NCBI RefSeq assembly: GCF_963664075.1
Contig: NZ_OY760916.1
Span: 1,986,001-2,050,000 of the forward strand
Length of the DNA: 64,000 nucleotides
Source of the DNA: an uncultured Desulfobulbus sp.
GTDB taxonomy: Bacteria > Desulfobacterota > Desulfobulbia > Desulfobulbales > Desulfobulbaceae
Direction of reading: 5' to 3'
Position numbers and translations under genes: made by a program. Positions 45,855 to 54,206 of this stretch are shown here, piece by piece (positions within the stretch are counted from its first letter, which is position 1; each line of letters opens with the position of its first letter). The notes under the pieces were generated by a model, which made no database searches, was not told the DNA's origin, and saw nothing but the letters and a program-made list of their open reading frames with translations.

Positions 45855-46185
45855 GGTTTTTCTCCTTGTTTATTTATTCCCACCCCCGGAACATGGTAAA
45901 ATACTTGTCAAGCCCGCCTGGAAAGAGTAGGTGATGGGGACCATGGGCTTTCTGGGCAATTGCCTGTGGTCACTATCCTGAATCAGTAAAATCTGGAGGG
46001 TTGCAAACAACCTCTTCGTCACAGAAACTGGCATTCGGGATCATTTGCGACCATATCGAGGGGGCTCCCCCTCATCTTTTTGATCGGTTCTTGCTTTCTT
46101 TCTCTTTCAAGCAGTTTTGTTCAACGGGTTCGCTACATATCCGAAAGGAAACACGGGGGAAAAGATCGGTTACTCACCCAATCTA

Positions 46186-46283
46186 GATGGTCTCGTAAAA
46201 AGGCAAAAACACGTAACCAGTCATGAAAATTCAGCATGTTACGAAGCTCGGAACGTCGTTCTCGGGGCCTTTTACGAGAACGA
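46186..46283 (+). repeat. Dispersed ~100-bp repeat, copy 1
   Basis: 98 bp. The right-hand 53 bases (46231-46283) match 57444-57496 at 48 of 53 positions; the left end GATGG plus an A-rich stretch also matches the other copy. The right part holds the inverted repeat TCGTTCTCG...CGAGAACGA. The left end carries GGTCTCGTAAAAAGG, an imperfect inverted match to CCTTTTACGAGAACG at the right end, so the unit has terminal-inverted-repeat character. It ends just before the ribosome-binding site of the acyl-CoA ligase gene. Confidence 0.75.
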
Positions 46284-46306
46284 CAAACAAGGGGATCACA
46301 CACTAC

Positions 46307-48973
46307 ATGGAACAATTCTTTAACCCGAAAAGTATCGCAGTCATTGGAGCAAATGACAAACCAAATGCCATTGGCTCTGCGCTGATGGACAACCTGATCC
46401 AAGGGGGATTTCCCGGCACCATCATTCCGGTGAATCCCAATCACGAAACCGTTCGTGGTTTAAAAGCCTACGGATCTGTCGTTCAGATCAATCCTCCCCC
46501 GGAGATGGCGATTATCGCCACCCCCATTGCCACTGCACCGGATATCGTACGTCAGTGCGTTATTGCGGGGGTTCAGGGCGTTATCATCATTGCCGCTGGC
46601 GGCAAAGAACTTGGGGAAGAAGGCGCCCTGATTGAAGAGCAGATCGAAGGCGCCGCTGAAGGGTCAGGGATGCGCATCATCGGGCCCAACTGCATGGGGG
46701 CGATGCACCCTGCCACCTTTGTCAACGCAACCTTTGCCGGAGGCATGCCGGCTACCGGCAATCTGGCTGTCATTTCCCAGAGTGGCGCCATCTGTGCGGC
46801 CATTCTGGATCGAGCCGCAGCGGGCCACCTGGGATTCAGTCACTTTGTTTCCATTGGCTCCATGCTCGACGTCGATTTTGGTGATCTGATCGACTATCTC
46901 GGTAACGATGGTTCTGTGCGGGCGATTCTCCTCTATATGGAAAATCTGACGAACCCGCGAAAATTCATCTCAGCTGCGCGTTCCGTTTCCCGAATCAAAC
47001 CCATTATCGTTCTTAAATCCGGAAGAAGTGATGCAGGCGCCAAAGCCGCCTCCACCCACATCGGCTCCATGGCAGGTGAAGACGCCGTCTATGATGCCGC
47101 TTTTAAACGAGCTGGTATTGTCCGTGTTCCCTCGCTGGCCAGACTTTTTGACTGTGCCGAGCTGATGGCCAAACAACCTCGCCCCGCAGGAACCCGGCTT
47201 GCCATCCTCACCAACGGCGGTGGCCCCGGGGTCATGGCAACCGACACGTTGGCTGAATACGGGCTGAATCCCGCGCCAATCCCCGAGGATATATACACCC
47301 AACTCAACGACCAGCTCCCCCCGTACTGGAGTCGGGCCAATCCCATTGATATTTTGGGTAACGCAACAGTCGACCGGTATGCCAAGGCTCTGGATATCTG
47401 TCTTTCAACCCGCGAGTTTGACGGGCTACTTGTGATTATGGTTCCCCAGGACCTCACACCGCCTGAAGAGGTGGCGAAGGTTCTGACGCAGATTGCCAAG
47501 CGTAAGCGCATCCCCATCTTTGCCTGCTGGATGGGAGGAAAACGCATGGCCGAGGCAATTAAAATTTTGGATGAAGCAGATATCCCTACCTACGAGACCC
47601 CTGAACGCGCCGTACGCGCCTTTATGTACATGTGGGAGTACAGCAGAAACCATGAACTGCTCTCCCAGGTCCCGCCCAAGCTCTCCAACGAACTCTACTT
47701 CAACCGGGATCAGGTCTTCAGGACTATTTACGAGTCGTTTGAGCAGGAGATTGACCTGCTCAATGAGTTAAAGAGCAAGGAGGTGCTTGAGGCCTACGGC
47801 ATTCCGATCTGTACATCAGTGCTGGCAACGACCATAGATGAGGCTATTGAAAAGGCAGAAGAAATCGAAGGCCCTCTGGTTATGAAACTCCTCTCCCCGG
47901 ATATATCTCATAAATCAGATGCCAATGGAATTCACCTGGACCTACGCAACGAGGAGGACATCCGCAGAGCCTATGCTGCAATCATGGAAGGCGCCAAGTC
48001 GTATAATTCCGAGGCTCGTATAGACGGTGTCAGCCTGCAGCCCTTTATCGCCAATGCCGACTTTGAGTTGTTCATGGGGGCCAAACAGGACGAAAATTTT
48101 GGGCCGGTGCTCTGTTTCGGTACAGGAGGTGTCTTTGCTGAGCTGGTGGATGATAAAACCCTGGGATTACCTCCGTTAAACCGTCTCCTAGCTCGTCGTA
48201 TGATTGAAGAAACGCGTGTCATTCCCCTGTTGGAAGGATACCGAAACAGCACTCCGGTCGAGCTTGAAAAAATCGAAGAACTGTTGATGCAGCTTTCGCA
48301 GCTGATCACTGACTTCCCTGAAATTATTGAAATGGATGTCAATCCCATCCTTGTCAAAGATGGTCAGCCCATAGCTGTTGATGCTCGTATCAAGCTGCAG
48401 CGGATAGAAAATGGCAATGCCCCCCACCTGGTAATCAGCGCCTATCCCCAGCACCTGGAACGACATGATCTCACTGACATGCAGATGCCACTCTTCATTC
48501 GGCCCATCAAGCCTGAGGATGCTCCGCTGTTTGAAGACCTCTTCAACACCCTGACCCCGACCAGTATATATTATCGATTCTTTTCCGTCGTTAAAACGCT
48601 CTCACCGGAAATCCTGGCCCGCTTTACGCAAATAGATTACGACCGGGAGATTTCTTTTGTCGGTCTGGACGAGAATCTGGGGAAAGAACGCATGCTTGGG
48701 GTCGCCAATATACTCGGTGAACCAGATGGAAAGCGGGGAGAATTTTCTGTTCTTATTGGCGATCCCTGGCAAGGAAAGGGCATTGGCGCGAAACTCTTGT
48801 TACAATGTTTGCGCATTGCCCAGGAACGTCGAATGGAAATTGTTTGGGGAACGGTTTTAGCAGAAAATAAATACATGGTCGCACTTGGCAAAAAGCTCGG
48901 TTTTACTGTTAAACAGGGAGAGGATCCATCCGAGTATAAATTGACCATTGACCTGAACACGGCAAAGTTGTAA
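46307..48973 (+). CDS. ADP-forming acetate-CoA ligase family protein fused to GNAT acetyltransferase
   Basis: 888 aa. Order of domains: CoA-binding Rossmann (IAVIGANDKPNAIGSALMDN, residues 10-130), succinyl-CoA ligase-like domain (VISQSGAICAAILDRAA, then STHIGSMAGEDAVYD with the phosphorylatable His, ~150-460), ATP-grasp domain (~500-720, CFGTGGVFAELVDD and MDVNPILV) and a C-terminal GNAT domain (~730-885, GDPWQGKGIGAKLL). The same layout is seen in E. coli PatZ, a protein-lysine acetyltransferase. True acetate activation or protein acetylation are both possible. The start ATG 46307 follows AAGGGGA; an upstream ATG at 46223 lies inside the repeat and is rejected. Confidence 0.9.
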   Translation: MEQFFNPKSIAVIGANDKPNAIGSALMDNLIQGGFPGTIIPVNPNHETVRGLKAYGSVVQINPPPEMAIIATPIATAPDIVRQCVIAGVQGVIIIAAGGKELGEEGALIEEQIEGAAEGSGMRIIGPNCMGAMHPATFVNATFAGGMPATGNLAVISQSGAICAAILDRAAAGHLGFSHFVSIGSMLDVDFGDLIDYLGNDGSVRAILLYMENLTNPRKFISAARSVSRIKPIIVLKSGRSDAGAKAASTHIGSMAGEDAVYDAAFKRAGIVRVPSLARLFDCAELMAKQPRPAGTRLAILTNGGGPGVMATDTLAEYGLNPAPIPEDIYTQLNDQLPPYWSRANPIDILGNATVDRYAKALDICLSTREFDGLLVIMVPQDLTPPEEVAKVLTQIAKRKRIPIFACWMGGKRMAEAIKILDEADIPTYETPERAVRAFMYMWEYSRNHELLSQVPPKLSNELYFNRDQVFRTIYESFEQEIDLLNELKSKEVLEAYGIPICTSVLATTIDEAIEKAEEIEGPLVMKLLSPDISHKSDANGIHLDLRNEEDIRRAYAAIMEGAKSYNSEARIDGVSLQPFIANADFELFMGAKQDENFGPVLCFGTGGVFAELVDDKTLGLPPLNRLLARRMIEETRVIPLLEGYRNSTPVELEKIEELLMQLSQLITDFPEIIEMDVNPILVKDGQPIAVDARIKLQRIENGNAPHLVISAYPQHLERHDLTDMQMPLFIRPIKPEDAPLFEDLFNTLTPTSIYYRFFSVVKTLSPEILARFTQIDYDREISFVGLDENLGKERMLGVANILGEPDGKRGEFSVLIGDPWQGKGIGAKLLLQCLRIAQERRMEIVWGTVLAENKYMVALGKKLGFTVKQGEDPSEYKLTIDLNTAKL

Positions 48974-49214
48974 ACGGTCGGCAAGATGCTAAGGAATATG
49001 GCCTGGCCCCCTTGGGCATCATGAGTTTGTCAACGCTGGCCGCACAAAACGGCAGCACCTCTTTTTTTGTAAGCAGTCATAAGTAAATTCAGAAACAGTG
49101 CCACATTTTATCTCTTTATCCAATTGTAGGGGTTCTGTTTCTTGCACGGGGATACGCTTTGAAGTATTTCCCGTTCCATGATTGCCTACGTTTTTTCTCA
49201 TCTTGAGGTTGAGT

Positions 49215-49409
49215 ATGTCGCGAGAAGTAACAATTGATCAGAAAGAATGTATGGGCTGTGAGGCCTGCGTAGAAGTCTGCCCGGAAATTTTCGGTTTTGA
49301 TATCGATGAGGGCAAGGCGTACGTCATCGAGTCGGAGGAGGAGCCCGATGAGGACTGCGTTGAGGAGGCCATAGGCTCCTGCCCAGCTGAATGCATCGGT
49401 TTCGAGTAA
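49215..49409 (+). CDS. Single-cluster [4Fe-4S] ferredoxin
   Basis: 64 aa acidic ferredoxin. CMGCEACVEVCPEIF gives Cys ligands 1-3, and the fourth Cys lies in GSCPAECIGF. Only one CxxCxxC set is present, so one [4Fe-4S] cluster is predicted, as in Desulfovibrio ferredoxin I types; an extra Cys (AECI) may form a disulfide. It is a low-potential electron carrier. ATG 49215 follows TTGAGGTTG; a longer frame from 49182 is unneeded. It follows the CoA-ligase gene after 241 bp. Confidence 0.93.
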   Translation: MSREVTIDQKECMGCEACVEVCPEIFGFDIDEGKAYVIESEEEPDEDCVEEAIGSCPAECIGFE

Positions 49410-49451
49410 GTCTTACAATAAGCAAAGGGAGTCTTGAATAAGAGGTTTTTT

Positions 49452-49562
49452 CTGTAAGCGATCACGGGGCACCGAATCTGCGGTGTTATCGACCTGATTA
49501 CGTACAGGTATACGCTGCACAGGCCGATGCCTAGTTCTAAGGCACCCCGCAATCGCTTACAG
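49452..49562. repeat. ~111-bp element with 22-bp terminal inverted repeats
   Basis: Left arm 49452-49473 (CTGTAAGCGAT then CACGGGGCACC) and right arm 49541-49562 (GGCACCCCGCA then ATCGCTTACAG) are inverted copies. Eleven outer bases match exactly; the inner mismatches all become G-U pairs if the minus strand is transcribed. About 67 bases lie between. It looks like a miniature inverted-repeat element or a structured RNA on the minus strand. No coding frame with a ribosome-binding site lies inside. Confidence 0.55.
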
Positions 49563-49713
49563 GTTCGATGATACGGGTTCTTTCGGAACTTCCCCCCCTG
49601 ATCAGTTACGTTTTTCTTAAACACAGGCTTTATTGTCTGTCTAGAAAATACGATTATTCAAGATCCCCTGAATCATGCCACCGTAATTCTCTATAATTTA
49701 GTCAGGAGCAGCC

Positions 49714-49989
49714 ATGGTTACATCGATTATATTAATCAACGCCGAACGCAAAGCGATCAACACCATCGCCGAGCAACTTCAGGAAACTCCTGGAATATCA
49801 GAAGTTTACTCAGTCAGCGGAAGCTATGACCTTGTTGCTCTGGCGCGCGTGAAAACCAATGATGATCTATCAACCCTGGTGACCCGTCAACTGGTTGACA
49901 TTGAAGGCATTGTGAAGACAGAGACCATGCTTGCCTTTCAGGCATTTTCCCGCCATGACCTTGAGTCCATGTTTGCGGTGGGGATGTAA
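49714..49989 (+). CDS. Stand-alone RAM domain (Lrp/AsnC ligand-binding) protein
   Basis: 91 aa consisting only of the ligand-binding half of an Lrp/AsnC regulator: MVTSIILINAERKAINTIAE, PGISEVYSVSGSYDLVALAR and TETMLAFQAFSRHDL. The DNA-binding helix-turn-helix is missing. Such proteins form octamers that bind amino acids and may modulate full Lrp regulators. GTCAGGAGCAGCC precedes the ATG. Confidence 0.9.
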   Translation: MVTSIILINAERKAINTIAEQLQETPGISEVYSVSGSYDLVALARVKTNDDLSTLVTRQLVDIEGIVKTETMLAFQAFSRHDLESMFAVGM

Positions 49990-50823
49990 CAGCGATTTGT
50001 AGTGACAAAAAAATACTTTTCCCTTGATCATCTGGCTTTGGCCTGCCAAATTACGCTATAACCGAAGCCAGTGACCAGGGAAAAAAGTGAGTTTTTTGAC
50101 TGAATTTCACAGCCTTCCCCCAAGGGGATCACCTTATTTAAGGAAAAAAAGCGCGATTACATAATGAGTTACAACACAAAAAAATGATAAAATCAGTTGT
50201 AACTTTGTTTGAAATAGTTTATTAATACACAACTTGAAACGAAAGAGTCTTTTTACTGGTCATCAACACAGACCTTAAACGACTCGCTCACTGCTTTAGT
50301 TGAATTTTGATCCGCATGATTTTTATTTGTAGTTCTCGCTCTTTACGCACATCCCACTTCACTCAGTCTCAGTACCATCTCTGCAGTTCGAATCTCTCGA
50401 TCGCTTAATATATTGATATTGAATAAAATCACCGTCCAAAGATCTTTTGGTTCATGATAACATGTGTAACCGATTACAGCTTTGTGATGAATGATTGATG
50501 AAGATGTTGTTGTCTTTCTTGAATAAGGCGTAAAGAAAAACTGCAAATGCTGTCTGCAGCAACAAGGCAAAACACTCAAGCTACACAAATTAAATAGAAA
50601 ATTAACTCCAGGTAAATCGTGCTCTGTAGCAATCTGGAGAAGATATTTGACGCTTGTACCATACAATCTCAAATAGCCTTATAAGGCTGAGACCCTATCG
50701 TGCAATCTGACGTCAAAAAGACTACTGAATGATCTCAGTGAATATTCAGTGGCGTACAAATGGCCCGCGAGGGCCAAATCACAATAGTGCGCAGAGCGCA
50801 CACGTAATGAGGAGTAGTAAGAA
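49990..50823. other. 834-bp noncoding region upstream of the cold-shock gene
   Basis: No supported protein gene. A nested hairpin lies at 50016-50087: outer arms CTTTTCCCT and AGGGAAAAAAG, inner arms CTGGCTT and AAGCCAG. An 8-bp hairpin pairs GTTACAAC (50168-50175) with GTTGTAAC (50196-50203). The last ~145 bases look like a cold-shock mRNA leader. The middle part (50210-50640) is AT-rich and I see nothing definite in it. Confidence 0.45.
50761..50801 (+). promoter_or_regulatory. Hairpins in cspA 5' leader
   Basis: Two short stems lie just upstream of the cold-shock ribosome-binding site: TGGCCC-GCGA-GGGCCA (50761-50776, GNRA tetraloop) and GTGCGC-AGA-GCGCAC (50787-50801). GAGGAG follows 9 bases before the ATG. 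Cold-shock mRNAs often use such leader structures for temperature control; that role here is inference. Confidence 0.5.
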
Positions 50824-51027
50824 ATGGCTGAAGGAACTGTAAAATGGTTTAATGATTCCAAAGGTTTTGGTTTTATCGCACAGGATGGCGGCAACGATGT
50901 TTTCGTTCACCACTCTGCAATCCAATCCGAAGGTTTCAGATCCCTTGAGGAAGGCGAGCGCGTCACCTTCGAGATCGTCGATGGCGCCAAAGGCCCGGCC
51001 GCCTCTCGTGTTATGAAAATGCGCTGA
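50824..51027 (+). CDS. Cold-shock protein (CspA family)
   Basis: 67 aa OB-fold nucleic-acid chaperone. RNP1 is KGFGFIAQ and RNP2 DVFVHHSAI; the frame starts [20 protein letters not shown]. It melts RNA structure in the cold or acts constitutively. The gene is monocistronic with a long leader and a strong terminator downstream. Confidence 0.96.
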   Translation: MAEGTVKWFNDSKGFGFIAQDGGNDVFVHHSAIQSEGFRSLEEGERVTFEIVDGAKGPAASRVMKMR

Positions 51028-51042
51028 GATCGGATAGTTCGA

Positions 51043-51074
51043 GAAACCCCGCCTTTGGCGGGGTTTCTTTTTTT
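51043..51074 (+). terminator. Rho-independent terminator after the cold-shock gene
   Basis: An 11-bp perfect stem (GAAACCCCGCC at 51043-51053 with GGCGGGGTTTC at 51057-51067), a 3-base loop, then a run of T. Confidence 0.95.
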
Positions 51075-51282
51075 AAGCGCTTTATGGCTCCACTTTGTTC
51101 AAAGCGAGCCTCCCTCCTCTTCTTTACCTCCCCCCCACATGCAACGCTGAACACTTCTGGGCCAAGCCTTGGTTCCACTTTTTTCTGCGCTCTATTTTCC
51201 CCGATTGTGTCCCTGAGTCTTATCAGGTAAACTGGAAGACCTTATTCTCCCAGCTTTTAAGAAAAGGAAAGACGACACCTTC

Positions 51283-51966
51283 ATGGAGACCATTGCCCAT
51301 ATCCATACAGATTTTCCCAGTAAATTCGGTATTCCCAGGCAAAGCGGCCTGGTGGACGCCCTGATTGGAAAAATCATATTCACGCCCCCCTACCGGAATC
51401 CTGCGGCAGTCCGGGGTCTTGAAGGATTTTCCCATATCTGGTTACTCTGGCAATTTTCTGGCGCCCAGAGAAAAACATGGTCTCCCACTGTCCGCCCTCC
51501 ACGCCTTGGTGGAGACACCCGCATGGGGGTCTTTGCCACCCGTTCCCCCTTTCGTCCAAACAATATCGGTCTCTCTTCGGTTCAGCTCACCTCCATTGAA
51601 TACTCAAAACATACAGGTCCTGTTCTCTGGGTACGCGGCGTCGACATGCTGAACAATACGCCAATTTACGATATCAAACCCTACCTTGCTTACACCGACA
51701 GTCATCCCGATGCGAGCAAAGGATTTACCCAAAACCAGGATAGTACGAATCTCGAGGTTATCTTCGAAGAAAGACAGCGAAACATGCTCACGCCTGCTGA
51801 GCACAGAGCACTGACAGGAGTTCTCAGCCAGGACCCCAGGCCACGTTATCAAAATGACCCGGATCGGGTGTATGGCTTTTCCTTTGGTAACTGGGAAATT
51901 CGCTTCAAGGTTGTTCAAACAACTCTCACGGTGCTGGAGCTTACTCCGGCGTACGACTCAAATTAA
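51283..51966 (+). CDS. trmO: tRNA (N6-threonylcarbamoyladenosine(37)-N6)-methyltransferase TrmO
   Basis: 227 aa, TsaA/YaeB family. SAM-dependent, it methylates t6A37 to m6t6A in certain tRNA-Thr. The family pattern is clear: IAHIHTDFPSKFGIPRQSGL, GFSHIWLLWQF, RPPRLGGDTRMGVFATRSPFRPNNIGLS (in pieces), and IYDIKPYL near 140. AAAGGAAAG precedes ATG 51283. It is followed by the malate-synthase-like gene after 12 bases, so they may be cotranscribed. Confidence 0.93.
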   Translation: METIAHIHTDFPSKFGIPRQSGLVDALIGKIIFTPPYRNPAAVRGLEGFSHIWLLWQFSGAQRKTWSPTVRPPRLGGDTRMGVFATRSPFRPNNIGLSSVQLTSIEYSKHTGPVLWVRGVDMLNNTPIYDIKPYLAYTDSHPDASKGFTQNQDSTNLEVIFEERQRNMLTPAEHRALTGVLSQDPRPRYQNDPDRVYGFSFGNWEIRFKVVQTTLTVLELTPAYDSN

Positions 51967-51978
51967 AGGATCCACTTC

Positions 51979-53880
51979 ATGGCACATCAAGATCAAGCCC
52001 CCCAGTCTCTGCAAATACGTGACAATCTTTCCCGCCAATACAGCGATATTTACACTGCAGAGGCGCTGGCGGCTCTGGCGCATATGAGTCAGTTCAATCA
52101 GGAACAAAAAGCGCTGATGAATAAACGAATCCTTCGCCGGAGAGAGCGCATTCAACAGCAGCTGCCTCTCGGCTTTTTGGATCCGGCCTCCATAATTGCG
52201 GGAACTGATATTCGGGTTGCGGATGCGCGGACAGGCAACTTTGTAGGATCGGTCATTCCAACCGACCTGCAGCGTCAATGGGTCCAGGGAACTGGACCTG
52301 CCGCCAAGCCCAATGCCCCTCTTGAATCCAGCCTGCGCAATGTCGCCTATGCGCTGCTTTCGGGAGCGGATGGTTGGATGTTTGACGGAGAAGATGCGCT
52401 GGGCCAGATCACAACCATGTCGCTTGACAACCAACGGAGCCTCATGCTGGCTATTGCAGGAGATCCGCTCTTTTTGCAAGTGGCCGAGCAAGTCTCCAAG
52501 GAAATGAATAGCTGGGCAGAACAGTTTTTTGGTCATCCAATTATCAGTGACTGGCGGCAACAGCTCAGCTTTACCACCAAAATTTTTCGTGCGCGCGGGC
52601 TCCACTTAGATGATCGCCACCTAAGATTTAAGGGCAGTTCTCTTTCTGCATCCATCGTTGATCTCACCCTCTATGTGGTGCTCAATTACCAGGCCCTCCA
52701 GGCTGCGAACAGCTCAATCGTCTTGTATCTCCCTAAAATTCAAACCGCCGAGGAAGCGGCTTTCTGGAACAAACTCCTTAGCGCTCTCGAGGCGCACCTC
52801 CAACTTGCCCAGGGAACGATCAAAGTCTATGTGCTGATAGAACAACTTGAAGCCACCTTTCAGCTCATGGAAATTCGAGCGGCCTTGGGGCTGCATTTTG
52901 TCGGTTTTAATACCGGGCGTTGGGATTATATCAATTCGGTTTCGGATGCACTTTGTGGCGACAAGAGCTTCATTAATCCCAACATTGAAGCCATCACCAT
53001 GACCTATGGCTACATGCGCCATTATGAAGATCGTGTACGGCGAGCGGTCAACACGGCCGACGCTCAGGGCAACTTTGCACTCTGGCAAGGTGGTATGGAA
53101 CCGAATATCCCCGTAGGTTCCCAGCAAGGTGTCGCTGACAGCATGGAACGTGCACGAGCCGGTGCGGTACGAGAACAACAGGAGGGGGCCAGTGGCAAAT
53201 GGGTTGCCCACTGGAAGATGGTTCATATCATTCGCCCGATCTGGGAGGCCACACACGAAAATAACCAGATGGGAAGAAACTTTGGCCCTCTTGGATATAC
53301 GGAGGAAGATGCTGTAAAACTCATCCAACTGGAACCAGCCCCACGCACCATGGAAGGAGCGCGCAACCTGCTCTCTGTGGCCCTGCAATACGGCAATGCT
53401 TTTGGCCAGGGCATGCAGGCTGCTGCTTTGAAACCTGCCGATTCATTTGGAAACGATGATATTCTCTACCTGATGGAGGACATGGCCACAGGTGAGATTC
53501 GCCTGAGTATTCTCTGGGAATGGCTCTATAAGGGGGCGGAACTGAGCGAAGACGATCCAAAATCCGGTATCAAGGCCGGGGATGTTTTTACGACCCAGGT
53601 GTTTGAAACCTTGCTCCAAGAAGAGTATGCCAAGCTTCTGCAAGCTGAGAGTCGTGATGTCCACCAGGATTCCAAACAAACCACCCTGCCCATAGCCCGA
53701 TCCATAGCCCTGGCCTATGTACTGCACCCACAAAAACTGCCCTGGTATGTTGATCTTCTCAACATCAATCTCAACAATATGGATACGGTTTTAGCAGAAC
53801 AGCGTATCAACCAGTATATTGAAGCATTCACCCAAAAGGGCATTCGCATCACCGAAAACCTGGATACCCTCCCCCTGTAA
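51979..53880 (+). CDS. Malate synthase-like protein
   Basis: 633 aa, longer than typical malate synthase A (~530). Features of the family: GWMFDGEDALGQ (family DFEDS region), LYLPKIQTAEEAAFWNKLL, IKVYVLIEQLEATFQLMEIR and LHFVGFNTGRWDYINS. The C-terminal helical part (LYKGAELSEDDPKSGIKAGD) also fits. The acidic motif is altered (DGEDAL), and isocitrate lyase is not in the window, so condensation of glyoxylate with acetyl-CoA is not assured; another CoA substrate is possible. No signal or membrane segment. AAAGGAT precedes the ATG. Confidence 0.78.
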   Translation: MAHQDQAPQSLQIRDNLSRQYSDIYTAEALAALAHMSQFNQEQKALMNKRILRRRERIQQQLPLGFLDPASIIAGTDIRVADARTGNFVGSVIPTDLQRQWVQGTGPAAKPNAPLESSLRNVAYALLSGADGWMFDGEDALGQITTMSLDNQRSLMLAIAGDPLFLQVAEQVSKEMNSWAEQFFGHPIISDWRQQLSFTTKIFRARGLHLDDRHLRFKGSSLSASIVDLTLYVVLNYQALQAANSSIVLYLPKIQTAEEAAFWNKLLSALEAHLQLAQGTIKVYVLIEQLEATFQLMEIRAALGLHFVGFNTGRWDYINSVSDALCGDKSFINPNIEAITMTYGYMRHYEDRVRRAVNTADAQGNFALWQGGMEPNIPVGSQQGVADSMERARAGAVREQQEGASGKWVAHWKMVHIIRPIWEATHENNQMGRNFGPLGYTEEDAVKLIQLEPAPRTMEGARNLLSVALQYGNAFGQGMQAAALKPADSFGNDDILYLMEDMATGEIRLSILWEWLYKGAELSEDDPKSGIKAGDVFTTQVFETLLQEEYAKLLQAESRDVHQDSKQTTLPIARSIALAYVLHPQKLPWYVDLLNINLNNMDTVLAEQRINQYIEAFTQKGIRITENLDTLPL

Positions 53881-54060
53881 ATAATTTTCTCATTGCTTCC
53901 AATGAGTATTTATTAAACTTACTTTGAGTGTCAATTGAATAGACTTCTCTACCTGTTGAACTGTGTATTCATAAAAAAAACGGCAAAACCGTATTTTCCG
54001 CTTCATTTCTCATCCATTTCAGGGTAGGTTCCCACCTCTTTTTGTATAATCAGGGGATTT

Positions 54061-54131
54061 TCCTGAATCCGTGAGCATTCTCACTTAAACGATGCGTCAT
54101 TCAGTGGTCACCCGCCGTCACGGATTCAGGA
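54061..54131 (+). promoter_or_regulatory. 14-bp inverted repeat leader upstream of the ABC-F gene
   Basis: TCCTGAATCCGTGA (54061-54074) and TCACGGATTCAGGA (54118-54131) are perfect reverse complements, enclosing 43 bases. It ends 76 bases before ATG 54207. ABC-F genes are often controlled by leader attenuation, so a regulatory leader is plausible. It could also be a small repeat element. The remaining gap after the malate-synthase-like gene shows only a weak hairpin (ACGGCAAAACCGT). Confidence 0.5.
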
Positions 54132-54206
54132 TTACGTCATTTGCTTTTCTCACACTGCGCACTGTACGAGCTACTGCGCCCATCATTTCCACAGGAAGTA
54201 TACTTC

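Noticed and set aside
45975..46080. GAGGGG/CCCCTC hairpin followed by T-rich sequence near 46057-46080
   Set aside because: Short stem with a very small loop and no upstream plus-strand gene to terminate; not listed as a terminator.
46223..46306. N-terminal extension of the acyl-CoA ligase from ATG 46223
   Set aside because: This ATG lies inside the dispersed repeat; the extension has no family similarity, and ATG 46307 has a ribosome-binding site and the canonical start.
49019..49201. 60-codon minus frame between the CoA ligase and ferredoxin genes
   Set aside because: No ribosome-binding site and no recognisable motif; a weak GCCG/CGGC hairpin there is not followed directly by a T-run.
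50380..50405. tRNA-like T-loop string GTTCGAATC
   Set aside because: The flanking five bases do not pair and no D-arm, anticodon arm or acceptor stem can be built around it.
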